Assembly: GCA_017871115.1 (NCBI GenBank)
Contig: JAFCIZ010000001.1
Location: 4,135,501 to 4,199,500, forward strand
From: Cunninghamella blakesleeana
Taxonomy: Eukaryota; Mucoromycota; Mucoromycetes; Mucorales; Cunninghamellaceae
Length of the DNA: 64,000 nucleotides
Reading direction: 5' to 3'
A program made the position numbers and the translations under genes. Positions 13,371-27,957 of this stretch are shown here, piece by piece (within the stretch, counting starts at the first letter, position 1; each line of letters starts with the position of its first letter). The notes under the pieces are model-generated. The model was not told the origin of the DNA and did no database searches. It saw only the letters and a list, made by a program, of their open reading frames with translations.

Positions 13371-15736
13371 ACGATGTTGGTAACTTCAACTATGGACCTG
13401 GTAAATCGAAATATAAATATTTAATAAGTTATAGAATAATTATATATATATAGATATATATATATTCATTTTTTGGTTAATCGCTTTATTCTAGGACATT
13501 ATATGAAACCAAAGAGAATGCATATGGTACACAATATGGTAGTAAACTATGGTTTATATAATAAATTGGATATAGTGGTAAATATATGTATATATATGTA
13601 TATACTAGTGATATAAAAATAATAAGCATATATAAATATTTACGTGTTATTCAAAAACTAATAATATGCCTCGCACGTATAACCCATTCATATCTATAGA
13701 AACCTGATAGAACAACAGCTTACCAAATGACTCGATTCCATTCTGACGAATATATAAACTTTTTACAAAATGTAACACCCGATAATCTGGAAAATTTGGC
13801 ATTGCAATATGGGGGTACGGAGCAAGGGATCTCTCGTTGTAAGTTGAAGATGTACATACTAACAACAATGGAAGCATATTAATACAATATTTTTAGTTAT
13901 TTATTATTAAATTATTTTACTATTATTTTTTTCATATATAGTTAACGTTGGCGAAGATTGTCCTGTGTTTGAAGGACTTTTTGAATTTTGTTCTATTTCT
14001 GCTGGTGGAACAATAGGTACTAAATGTGATATTAACTATATATATATATTAGCATGTTATCGACATTCTAAAATATGTATTTATATAAACGTTTATTTGT
14101 ATAATTTAATTTGATTTAAACTATTTTTACGTATATACTTATATCCATTTATATATACTTTTATTAAATTTGTTCAGGTGCCGCTAATAAACTATTAAAT
14201 GGTGAATCTGATATTGCTATCAATTGGGCCGGTGGATTACATCATGCTAAAAAAACTGAAGCATCTGGATTTTGCTATGTGAATGATATAGTTTTGGGGA
14301 TTCTTGAATTATTAAGGTAAAAAAAGAATAGTAAAGTATATTATTAGTAGCAAAATATTAGGTGTGTGGTTATGTTTTAATTGAAATAAATGGTTTTTTC
14401 TTTTATTATTTAGATATCATCAACGTGTATTATATATTGATATTGATGTTCATCACGGAGATGGTGTCGAAGAGGCATTCTATACTACAGATCGCGTAAT
14501 GACTTGTTCTTTCCATAAATTTGGCGAATTCTTTCCTGGAACTGGTGACATTAAAGTAATATTAAGATAAATTTAATCATTAATTGCATATTTAGTTGTA
14601 TATACTAATCACCTTTTATTTCTGTTATTTTTATTTTTAATATTGTTATTATTTAGGATACTGGATTAGGGAAGGGGAAGAAATATGCAGTAAATGTTCC
14701 TTTAAGAGATGGGATTGATGATGAATCTTACAAAAACGTTTTTCAACCGGTAAAAAGCAAAAAAAAAAAAAAAAAAGGAAAAGATAGTCCATTAATATAA
14801 TACACATTAAAAAATAAATTTATAAAAAATAAAAAAATAAGGATCGAATAAGAAAATAATGATTTTTTTATCGTATTTATTTTTTTACAGGTAATTCAAA
14901 GAATTATGGATTGGTTTAGGCCTGGAGCTATTGTTTTACAACTTGGTGGGGATTCGTTAGCTGGGGATCGGTTAGGTTGTTTTAATTTATCAATGAGAGG
15001 TCATGCATCTTGTGTAGAATTCATTAAATCATTCAATATACCTATGATTATGGTCGGTGGAGGAGGTTATACTATTAGAAATGTAGCAAGAACTTGGACT
15101 TATGAAACTGGCCTAGCAGTTAATGAAGATTTAACGCAGCGTAAATATATTTTAATAGTTGGTTTTTCTTTAAAAAAAAAGAAAAGAAAAAGAAAAAGGA
15201 AGGGACAAGTCAGCTCATTCTATTTTTTTATTTTTATTTTTTAGAGGAACTCCCTTATAATAACTATTTTGAATATTTTGGACCTGAATATAAACTTGAC
15301 GTACCATCTAACAATATGGTGAACCATAATACTAAAGAATATCTTGATCGAACAATGTAAATTATATATGTATATATGTATCATATTATTTAATATATTA
15401 TTATAAAGATATTCATTTAATTTACATATTTTTTTTTATTTGTTCATTTATATGATTAGATCAAAAATTACTGAGAACCTTCGTGATATGCCATTTGCTC
15501 CTTCTGTTGGAATGCAAGAGGTACCGCGCGATTTTAAACCCGATGATTATATAAACGGTGAAGATATTGAGCACGATGAGGCTGATGTACGAATGACACG
15601 TAAGTAGCTCTGTTATATATACATGTATGTGTTGATTTTTAATTGTACTTTTTATGCTAACATAATTAATATATTTTATATTTAAATTTTTATTTTCTTA
15701 GAACGGCAAAAATTACAAAACTTGGGTGTTTTATAA
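13371..15736 (+). CDS. Class I histone deacetylase, Rpd3/HDAC1 type (first exon not placed)
   Basis: Zinc-dependent lysine deacetylase acting on histones in nuclear corepressor complexes. Eleven exons: 13371-13400, 13495-13577, 13700-13838, 13942-14016, 14178-14316, 14414-14555, 14657-14749, 14891-15140, 15245-15356, 15460-15599, 15702-15736, giving 411 residues after the missing start. Active-site features are intact: the paired histidines in GGLHHAKK, the zinc ligands in DIDVHHGDG, and the transition-state tyrosine in [21 protein letters not shown] and FPGTGDIK point to the HDAC1/Rpd3 branch, not Hos2. The sequence enters the family alignment at [11 protein letters not shown], so only about ten residues are missing. 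No in-frame ATG lies within the first exon or before a stop just upstream of its acceptor. The tail after the catalytic domain is very short (ends LQNLGVL). Confidence 0.85.
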
Positions 15737-16249
15737 ATATAAAGTAATAGATTAATAGTATTTGCATTTTATTTTTTATTTTTTTTTTATTTTCTTATTT
15801 GAAATTTAATAATAACTCTAAATATTCAGTAATAAATTAAATTATGTATCAATTAATTAAAAGTAATAAATAAAATGATGATCAATTAACTCACAATAAA
15901 ATAATGAGTGGTTGTATCTGAATAAATGGCCTATGTTTATTATTAAAATATAATTAACAAAACTATTTTAGAAGATGGTATAGAGATTCTAGTGTATATA
16001 TATGTATATATATGCATATACAGATCGACTTCGAAAAAATGTAATTTTCTATTTCACTTATATAGAAGATAATACATATATAACCAAATGCATATCTATA
16101 CATACAAATGTATTACTATGTTCACCTATACAAACCTATTCTACATAAATATAGTGATATAATAAGAGTAATTTTATATAACGTTATATTTTACTCTAAA
16201 CTTATAAGACATTTATTAAAATTTAAGTATATATAATGTTTAAATATTA
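15737..16249. other. 3' region of HDAC gene, nothing further seen
   Basis: A/T-rich sequence with no supported frame. It holds the HDAC 3' end and then passes into the decayed minus-strand remnant. Confidence 0.5.
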
Positions 16250-16595
16250 AAATTTCTAAATTTTCTTATTTAAACCATTTAAATGCTCATCATATTCTAA
16301 TTCATATGTTTGTGTTAGATTGTTACTACTATTGTCCTATTATATTATATTTGAAATTACTGCTATTGGAAGGATATCCTCACTAGCCACAATGAATAAC
16401 CTAATAGAGATATAATGGTTTACTAAATATTCTTCAAATTTTTTTATAGCTTGCAATGCCTATAAGTTTTTATGCTGTTTTGGAATCTTAACAATAAGCA
16501 AAAAGCTAATGTTCTGTTTGCAATGTATTTTACTTTGTTTCTCTTTGATAGTAGAATATTGCCTATTTATTATTATCATTAATAGCAACATCAAT

Positions 16596-16644
<49 letters not shown>

Positions 16645-17760
16645 AAGTACCTGGTGCTACATAAAGTGGTTAAATATTAGTTATCAAGTTTCCTGTTATA
16701 ACTGCTTGATACAACGCGAGCATGATCTTTAGCAGTAATTGCCAAAATTTGGATCAAAGTTTAGCTGAGAATCTCTACATGTTTCAATGAACATACATCA
16801 TCATATATGATACCACCATTAAAAAGTATCTTCTATGGGATTAAGATACATACTAAATCATAAGGAGCTTGAGCTAAATTTAATTTCACATAAATCATTA
16901 ATATTTCTGTAAAACAATGTAAAGGGTTTATTGCTAGTAGCTTTCAAAAATTATGCAAGTAATATAGGGAGTTCTCTATTAATGTAATGTCAATTTACTT
17001 GGTTTGAAACGGTTATAAATATATATATTAGTGCTTTTGGAATTAAAAAAACTTATATAATTGCCACTTTGATAAGTTTAGTTTTTTTTTTTTGAGGAGA
17101 GTTAAGACTAGCGAGGCTGCTAGGTATATTTTTAATGCCATTCTGTAATTCTTGATCAGATAATAACCGATATAAACTATATATTAAAAAATTCATTAAT
17201 ATGAACAATGGTTTGTTTTTCCTCTCCCTAATTCCCTTTATATATACAATTTTATATGACAACTACTCTGAGTATTGGCTATGGGATATTTTATGCTTTG
17301 AAATATATGATGATAGTTTTAAAATAGAAACTGATACGTTTTCTTGTCCGCCTTTTCTGTTATGTCTACCATATTGTTTAGCAGAACCGATTTCTTTATA
17401 AAATACTAAAAAAATTAACAGTACATCAAATAAAAAATGATGTGATATAACTATATCAATGAATTTACTATAAAAAATCTTTGGGTTAGCTTTATTTATA
17501 TTAGATGATTGGTTATTCACATCTCTATTCATAAGCCCATTTATTTCATTACTATTCTAGATTATATCAAATGATATGAATGATATTAATAATTTTTATA
17601 ACTGGGTAAATATCTGTATTAAACACTTGAGAGATATAATCCATATTATTAACATTTTTTACTCTTTGATGGTATATTATTTCATCACCATGTTTTGCAA
17701 TAATATGCCTTTCTAAGCCTATGGATTTTTTTACATATTGGGCATTTTTGCGTTATCTAC
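16250..17760 (-). pseudogene. Decayed minus-strand gene with C2H2 zinc-finger remnant
   Basis: Read on the minus strand, several stretches look like damaged protein. At about 17745-17680 a C2H2 finger is visible once a single extra base is allowed for: CPICKK, then IGLERHIIAKHGDE. At 17532-17263 an 89-residue open frame includes KQYGRHNRKGGQENVSVS. At about 16950-16660 a frame reads LNLAQAPYDLVCILIP, stop, ILFNGGIIYDDV, then LAITAKDHARVVSS. A weaker piece near 16450-16350 reads FEEYLVNHYISIRLFIVASE. Several stops and shifts interrupt these, and a trinucleotide repeat sits inside. I cannot name the family; a mobile-element or lineage-specific zinc-finger gene is plausible. No terminal repeats were found. 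Confidence 0.4.
16597..16643. repeat. (ATT)n trinucleotide tract
   Basis: A near-perfect ATT repeat of about 46 bases inside the decayed minus-strand remnant. Confidence 0.9.
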
Positions 17761-18275
17761 ATTATATTTACTTTTTTAGAAGAAAAAAATTAAAAAAAAA
17801 AAATACGGAATAAAGAGACCGAATATTGTATATTTATATATGTTTGGGGTTTGGCGTGCAACGAAATTATCAAAATATGCTGCAGAAGAAAAATTGAACT
17901 TTGTTAAACTAAGGCAGCAAAGGCATATAACTATTTTTATAATGCTATAATTTATAGATATTAATGGTCAATATTAAATAAATATTGTAGATATTTAATA
18001 TAAGGCATGATTCTTTTCTTTTAAAAATAAAATAAAATAACCAACAATGTACCAATTTTTATTATCCTCTAAGCTTTTTGACTGAAACCATAAATATATA
18101 CTGAAACCTTTTTGTTATCATATAACCTTCACATGACAGCATATTTATCTTTCATGCAAATGACCGCGAGAAGTATAAAATTCCATTTCTTTTTTTAATG
18201 ATAACTCAAATATAAAAAGCTTTTTTTCAATTATTATTTTTATATCACTTTTTTCTAATATTACTAATAATAAAA
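17761..18275. promoter_or_regulatory. 5' region of the orphan gene, with one short ORF
   Basis: About 500 bases upstream of the 18276 start. It contains a 36-codon open frame from 17840 whose front (MFGVWRATKLSKYAAEEKLN) is more complex than its A/T-rich surroundings. It has no partner exon or motif, so it is only noted. The rest holds the promoter of the next gene. Confidence 0.25.
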
Positions 18276-19424
18276 ATGAGCAGTAAATTTTCTAAAAGGG
18301 TGATAGAAAATTTAACTAATGATTTAAATAGTAAAAAAAGAAAAAAGATAAATCTCATTACTTATTCAAAAAAACCAAGGAATAAAAATAAAACAAATGG
18401 GGAACCAATTCGCTCAGAATATGGTAATGATGATTCTTTTTTTTTTAATACTTGACTTCATTTTTAAACCATACATCTAACGATATAATATATAAAGAAA
18501 TAAAAGAGTATATTATAGATGAAAGTGAAAATGACGATTTTGATTTTGTTGCTGTTAACAGTGCCGATAAGGTGGCATATATAATTGAAAAAGTAATAAA
18601 AGATAATGAACACCAAGGCTTTAGTAACGCATTGTTTGATGAATATACTTCAAAGTAAGTTACATTATTAGATAGATAAAATAATAAATATATATAGTAG
18701 TAATTTTCTATTTTATTATTTTAGAACCTTAATAAAAGATATTACTGAAGATGACCTTGATAAGCTATTCCAAATGTCACGAATAGATGTTTGCACAGTC
18801 AATGCTTTTTTGAACGATATCCAGAATATAAATGAAACTGTAGTAAAAAACTTGATAAAAATCAAAAATTTGCCTGGAACTCCTAATGATTATTACATCA
18901 AAGGAAACATCCGTAGATTTTATATGTGGTGCATTTCCTTTTATAGATCTAATATTTCAGACACAATATTCAAACAATTAAAAGCAAGTGATTTTAATTT
19001 GAATAATTTCAACAGTACATATGGAGATATGACTGTAGAAGACAAATATAACCAATTAGCATATAAAGGAAGATTCAGTTGTAAAGATTTTAGTCTCGAT
19101 AATTCTTACTTCACCAGTGAATTATTTTTTAATGTTTTAACAAAAACACTTATCAATCGTCCCCGTGGAGAGCCATATATTGAATACCAACAAATTAATG
19201 AAAAAACATTAGCGTTAATATACGTAATTATACAATTTAGATTAAATTTATTAAGTAAAAATCAAGCTAAAAAGGATATCCAACTGATGCATAATGGTGA
19301 CTGGGCTTTCGGGTATAAAAAGGTATTAGCCAAAAACATCAATTGGGAAGAAGCAATTAACAAAATTAAAGAACAATACTCTAATATTATAGCTGATAAT
19401 GACAATGATGAATATTATATATAA
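18276..19424 (+). CDS. Protein of unknown family, 334 residues
   Basis: Three exons, 18276-18423, 18498-18654 and 18725-19424, with closing phases. An apparent frameshift near 18430 is better explained by a 74-base intron with donor GTAATG and a CTAAC branch-site-like motif. The N-terminus is basic (SKKRKKINLITYSKKPRNK), which could act as a nuclear signal. The middle is acidic (DESENDDFDFVAV), and the C-terminal 215 residues look folded and aromatic rich (YIKGNIRRFYMWCISFYRS, HNGDWAFGYKKVLAKNINW). I recognise no domain. It sits directly beside the decayed zinc-finger remnant, which suggests it may belong to a mobile or fast-evolving accessory family. The frame is intact, so it is probably expressed. 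Confidence 0.65.
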
Positions 19425-19651
19425 ATATCATTTTTATAAATTAGAATAAAAAATATTTTTTAATATATGTAAATAAATGCCATTTTAATAACATATATTA
19501 CTAGTAATAAACTTTTATTTGGAAATTTATATATATATTATTTATAAAAAAAATATGTAATCTATTATTAATCTATAAAAATCATTTCTATCAACACTAT
19601 TAATACATAATCTTAAAAAAATATAAAATATACAGCCTCCTTCTTTTATAA

Positions 19652-20996
19652 TTAACCTCGTTTAACCTTCTTTATTTCGTCCACCTGTTTTCTATGTAAC
19701 ATAAAAGCAGGCGTAATCCACCGACCACAAGAGCATTGTTCACCGCTCCAATTATACGATCCTAATTTTGAATAGCATTTTGGACAATCAATCCTACCTT
19801 GAACTTCCCCAGAATTTTGTAACTGTTCCATCCATTCCATTGGTTCAATAAAATAAGATGAGCATGATTGATTTGTTGTTGCTAAAGCGGCTAATAGTGG
19901 ATTTAAAGCTTTATTAATATGTACGCTTCCTAGACTTGCTTCGGATGGTGCTTGACTTGATACTTCTGTTACACTTAATTCACTTGATCGTTTTGTATAT
20001 GAAAAAGCCTGTTGTCCTTTTCCTGGTCTATGTTCTATAACATGTTCCGAATGTACTAATATGCGTCTAATTTTATTAAAAATATGAAACGAAATAAATA
20101 TAAATGTAAAATGATGATTTCGTACAATAAACAATAAAAAGAAGTCATACTGTTTTATATTTACACATTTAAAAATCATCAATATTACCTGCATTTTTTA
20201 CACCTTAATGATGTGAATGGAAGATTACTTGATAATAATGATTCATTTGGTGGGGTATATTCTGGATCTGGAGCTAAAGAACAATTTTCAATTTGATTTT
20301 GAACTATATAAGTGATATGATACATGTACATATATTTTTAATAAAAGAAATCAAAATAATAAAAAAAAAATGAGCTATCGTTATTATATATATATATATA
20401 TATATGCATTTATGTATGTATTTACGATTATATTCTTCAGCCATGTTAGCAAGGATGAAGCGTCTATAAGCAGCATGCTTTTGATCAAGCTCATAATTTA
20501 TAGTTTCGTACAATTCTAACTGAGCTAAAAAACCATCGTTTGGAGCTACACCCGGTCGTCTAGTTTTTATCATTGTTAATGCTTGCTCTACACCAATAGT
20601 CCCTTTTTTCATCATATATGCAGCTGCTACGGTCACACTACGAGACATTCCAGCCTGACAATGAATTAATACTGCGGTGCCTGTCTTTCTTGCATCTTCA
20701 ATAAATTCATATGTTTCATCAAAGTATTGTATTATATTTTCTTTAGGCAAATCTTCGATATTAATATTCTGTAAAAAATAAATATAAAATGTAAGTTTAT
20801 TGATTCATTGTCAAAATAGATCCTATTTTTGAACTTTATTTTAGCATACTTTATATTTAATACCATTATGATTATAATCATATCCACCTACTGCAACAAC
20901 ATGTGATATGTTGTTTTCTAATAGTGCTTGTCGAGTCTTAGCAGCCATCCAGTCACCTACATAAAGACGAGGTATAATTAAATGAGAGTGGGTCAT
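19652..20996 (-). CDS. YVH1: Dual-specificity phosphatase YVH1/DUSP12
   Basis: Phosphatase whose zinc-binding tail is needed for release of Mrt4 from pre-60S ribosomes in yeast. Exons in order: 20996-20850, 20768-20426, 20303-20189, 20066-19652; 339 residues. The catalytic loop HCQAGMSRS (HC-x5-R) lies near residue 82 and is followed by the usual AAAYMMKKG helix and RPGVAPNDGF. The C-terminal zinc region has a first Cys pair in LRCKKCRR and a second set in CPKCYSKLGSYNWSGEQCSC, then the YVH1 signature GRWITPAFMLHRKQVDEI. The start is the first Met in frame with the MTHSHLIIPRLYVGDW opening expected of the family. Both halves of the protein are complete. Confidence 0.95.
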
Positions 20997-21407
20997 GATT
21001 CCTAAAAAAAATAATTATTAAAAAGAAAGAGAGAATGAAAAAAATTCTATTTTTTAAATAATTTTTTTTTAGCCACCATTGATTAGATATCGGAGTTACA
21101 TTTATAAAGTATAAAACCAGAATATGTCTCCAGTTATTTTTTTTCTCTATCTATTTTTTATTTTTATATATTTTTCATAATATTATCATAATATTATTAT
21201 TTACTATGATTTAAGTTAACAATATAAATTTATCAATTCATCATTATAGCTCTATTCTTTAAACATTTTTAATATATGAAAGTATGAGAATTATTTATTA
21301 AAAACTATAGTCGTTTAAACAATAATATATAGGTAAATTTCACTATATTTGTTCTTAAGCATGAGAAAACAAGACAATTGAAAACTTGTATTACAACTTC
21401 ATCCGTA

Positions 21408-21476
<69 letters not shown>

Positions 21477-21774
21477 TATATGTATATTGTAGCTATTATT
21501 TATTACGGTAAATATTTATGGTTATAGTTGTTGAACATGTAAATGGTGTTCTGTAACTATTAAAAGGGCTACCTATTAATTAACATAAAAAGAATGTAAA
21601 GTAAAATAATCAATGTACAAAGATATATTTTTTATTAAATATTTACATATTAATAGTTAATTTATTTATTTATTTATTTTAGGAAAAAAGATGGATTTAT
21701 TAATAACACTGGTATTTACAAATATTGAATTGTTGTATAAAATTGGTGAATAATAACTACATAAAAAATGTCTA
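20997..21774. other. Intergenic region between two minus-strand genes
   Basis: Holds the YVH1 promoter on the right side of its start and the 3' end of the SLC49-like gene. A/T rich with one long microsatellite. No gene seen. Confidence 0.5.
21408..21482. repeat. (TTA)n followed by (TA)n microsatellite
   Basis: About 50 bases of TTA repeat run directly into about 20 bases of TA repeat. A compound microsatellite, likely length-variable. Confidence 0.9.
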
Positions 21775-23525
21775 TTAAAGTATAGAGGTATAGGATCGCT
21801 TCAAAACACCTTTAACACGAATCATGGCTATATTTCCAATAATCATAATCCCCATCAAAAAAACCATCGGTAAACGCATACTAAATTTCCACTTTATATT
21901 TTCGTTGAATCCCATTAATGCTACCAATATAACGCCACCAATATTACCTATTAAAAACAAATAGCTAGTTGGAATGATTTCTCGAATAGGATGGAAGAGT
22001 TCACCAGCATATTGGAATAGTGCAGGACAAGTGGCTATATATATTATAAATAAAATGCAAATAAAAAAAATCATTTTAGTATATAATAAAAAAATATAAT
22101 GATTTTCAAATATATATATATATATATATATATATGCGAGTAGAATAAAAAAAAAAACTTACAGTAAGAGGATATACCAAATAAAATACTAAAAATTACA
22201 AAAAAAAACACATGTATAAAAGATGATATTAATAAAGGGTAGAAATAATCAAATCGCTTTTCTTATACGTAAATATTTTTTATGTATTTACCAAGATATT
22301 AAAACACCATAGTAATTTTCATATTCAATAGATACATATAAACTAAAGATACTGATTGTAGTGAATGTGACCAAAATATTACATACTTTGCTGTATTTTT
22401 TCGTTTTATCCAAATAGTGACCAACAATGATGCTTCCAGGCACACCTACTGATAAAGTTATAGCTGCTAAAAGTCCAATATCATTTTCATTCAATATACC
22501 AGAGAAAGGAGGAAGTAATATTTGGGCTATTAAAGTAATGACAGAACATTGAGCCCCCATGATTGCACCGTAAGCGATTAACATGTAAATAAAATTTTTT
22601 TCTTTAAATAAACGTTTTGAAGTAGAATCATCAAAATTGATTTGCGGTTCGTGATCTCTAGGTAAGGATAATGTTTTATATTAAAAAAAATACTTTTAAC
22701 CTTTTATATATTTATATATTGTATGTTATCGATGCTTACACTGGATTAAAAGGAGCCGGCTTTTGGAAAGCTGAAATAAGTAAAACAAGTGATATACTAC
22801 ACATAATAAACTGACAAAATAATAATCGAGGTATGTCATCCATCATTGTTGGTTCTTTTACGACAGCAGGTGATAAAATACATCCGAAAGCTATACCGAG
22901 ATTATTTGCTGAAACAGCAATGGCTGTTGCAAAATTTATTTCTGATTTAGGGAACCAAGTAACTGCTAATTGTGGCGGTATTGCCAACAAAACTTGTGCT
23001 ACAAAAAAAAAAAGGAAAAAATTTGCATATGAGTGACCCATATATAGTATTTATATATAATTTTTATTTTTTATTATATATATATGTATATATATATATA
23101 TATATATGTTTTTATTTACCAAAAGAACCAATAGTTTGACCAATAAAAAGTACAATGAAACTAGTTGGAGAAGGGGTAGCACCTAACCAACGTACTAAAG
23201 CGCCAACAGTATTAAATAGTCCTCCATATAAAACAATTCGTTTTAAACCATTTCCAGGAATAGTTGTCATATTATCAAATATATGTATTGTGAAATGAAT
23301 AACAACAGGGTATGTAAACATATAAACAGAGGATAAAGAATTAATGGCATTGGTAGTTAAAGAAGAATTATAGTGAAAGTAATAGTTTTCAAATATATAT
23401 AGACAGGGAGAAAAAGTTACCCATAACATGGCGCTAGTAAATGAAAAAAATGAAAAAGCAAATAGTACATACCATCGCCATTTCGTAAAAGTGTATGGAA
23501 TCAATTGACTTGTTTCATTAACCAT
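21775..23525 (-). CDS. Major facilitator transporter, SLC49 (FLVCR/DIRC2) like
   Basis: Multi-spanning carrier of the SLC49 branch, whose animal members move heme, choline or related cations. Exons in order: 23525-23120, 22998-22740, 22657-22292, 22188-22163 and 22034-21775; 438 residues. The fourth exon is only 26 bases. Family features: KWRWYVLFAFSFFSF at the first helix, the PPQLAVTWFPKSE loop with SANNLGIAFGC, and about twelve hydrophobic segments. I start at the Met of MVNETSQLIPYTF. An in-frame Met at 23642 would add 39 residues that look like translated leader. Substrate unknown. It is divergent from the microprotein at 23821, sharing about 295 bases of upstream DNA. Confidence 0.82.
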
Positions 23526-23820
23526 ATGAAACAAGACAGGAAAAAGGTATTTTTTAAAAAGTAAAAAGCAAGAGTGAAAAAAATAAGGGACCTCCACTTG
23601 TGATTTATAAAAATGATCTTCATTGGCCAATTTAAATCTCAAAATTTTTAAACCTCAATTTTTTTTTTTTTTCGAGCTCGACATTTTTAAATTTTTCAAT
23701 TATTCCCTTCTTTTGTGTATTATTTTATTTTACTTTTCAGTTACCATCGTGGTTATTGTCATCAAAGTAAAATATATAAATATAAATAAATTACAAGTTT
23801 AACCAGATAACCTAAGTATA
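23526..23820. promoter_or_regulatory. Divergent promoter region, SLC49-like gene and microprotein
   Basis: About 295 bases separate the two oppositely oriented starts. A CGAGCTCG palindrome next to T and A runs lies near 23672-23680. Nothing else is recognised. Confidence 0.4.
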
Positions 23821-24084
23821 ATGATTTTGTAAGTTGGGATGGATTGATTTATTCATGTATTAAATAGTGTTTTATATACTATATAAAATAAAGATGAATA
23901 TATATATTAATATTATATGTTGCTATTTTTTATTTCATTTTATTTTATATTTTTTAGAAATGAGTGGTTCTGGGTTGGAATAGCTGTTATTGCTGCCGTT
24001 TATTTATATTTTGATAAAAAAGCTGTGGAAGTAGATAAAGCAAAAGTTGCCAAGTATGAAGAAGTTAGTAGCAAGAAGGAATAA
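23821..24084 (+). CDS. 44-residue single-helix membrane microprotein
   Basis: Two exons, 23821-23828 and 23958-24084. The first is just eight bases (two codons and two bases). The donor GTAAGT and acceptor TTTTTAG are both good, and the split codon gives Leu. The protein opens MILNEWFWVGIAVIAAVYLY, a single hydrophobic helix, followed by a charged Lys/Glu/Val tail (FDKKAVEVDKAKVAKYEEV) and ends KKE. No family is recognised. Size and layout (short lumenal end, helix, basic-acidic tail) fit a small subunit of a membrane complex in the ER or mitochondria. The spliced frame, codon quality and position between two genes make it likely real, but only homology or expression could prove it. Confidence 0.55.
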
Positions 24085-24226
24085 ATCTAATTTTTAAATT
24101 TTTTCGGAGTTTTGATTGGTCATAGATTTTACTATTTAATAAAATTTTTTTTAAAAATTTTTTTTTTCTCTTTTTCTCCTTTTTATATTATTATTTTTTA
24201 AATAAATAGAATTAAAATATATAAAT

Positions 24227-27417
<3,191 letters not shown>

Positions 27418-27766
27418 TTTTTTTAATCATTGTCATCAACCATTTATTTAAATTCTATTTTTTTATACAAATCATTTATTCCATTAATGTTTTATTTTTT
27501 TATTCTATTCTTTTCTTTATATTATTACTTTCATTAGTTTATATTATATTTCATATTCTTCCCTTATTTTGTAATTCATGAAGTTATAGTCACTATTTTT
27601 ATTTTACTATTATTATATTTTAGCATTTCTCAATAAAAAAGATATGTACAAACAATCATTTATTAGGCATAAATGTTAAACAATGTAATACAATGTACAA
27701 ATAATATATTATCAATAATTGAAACATTTGCAATTATATGTATTTATAATTACATTGTTTATATTA

Positions 27767-27801
<35 letters not shown>

Positions 27802-27957
27802 TATTTAATCAGTAATATTAATATATAAAGTATTACAAAATAGAATTAAAATATGAAGTAAAAAAAAAGAAAAAATATACATACTAAAAAAAATCAAATA
27901 CTTGGAAAAGAAATTTAATAATAATAATAATAATGAGAAATAATAATAATATATAAG
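27418..27957. other. Convergent intergenic region
   Basis: The ends of the Dbp2 gene (plus) and the NF-YC gene (minus) face each other. A/T rich with a TA tract near 27776-27801 and an AATAAAAAAG polyadenylation-like site near 27632. No gene seen. Confidence 0.5.

Noticed and set aside
13647..13877. 76-codon minus-strand frame
   Set aside because: Antisense of HDAC exon 13700-13838, which has strong family similarity on the plus strand.
18424..18497. Apparent frameshift in a T run inside the orphan gene
   Set aside because: Adding or removing T residues creates stops, whereas treating 18424-18497 as an intron closes the phase and uses a donor, a branch-like CTAAC and an AG acceptor.
21408..21482. 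CRISPR-like regular repeats
   Set aside because: Simple TTA and TA microsatellite without spacers, in a eukaryotic context.
23526..23642. In-frame N-terminal extension of the SLC49-like protein
   Set aside because: Reads as leader; the family-like start MVNETSQLIPYTF is followed directly by the first helix region.
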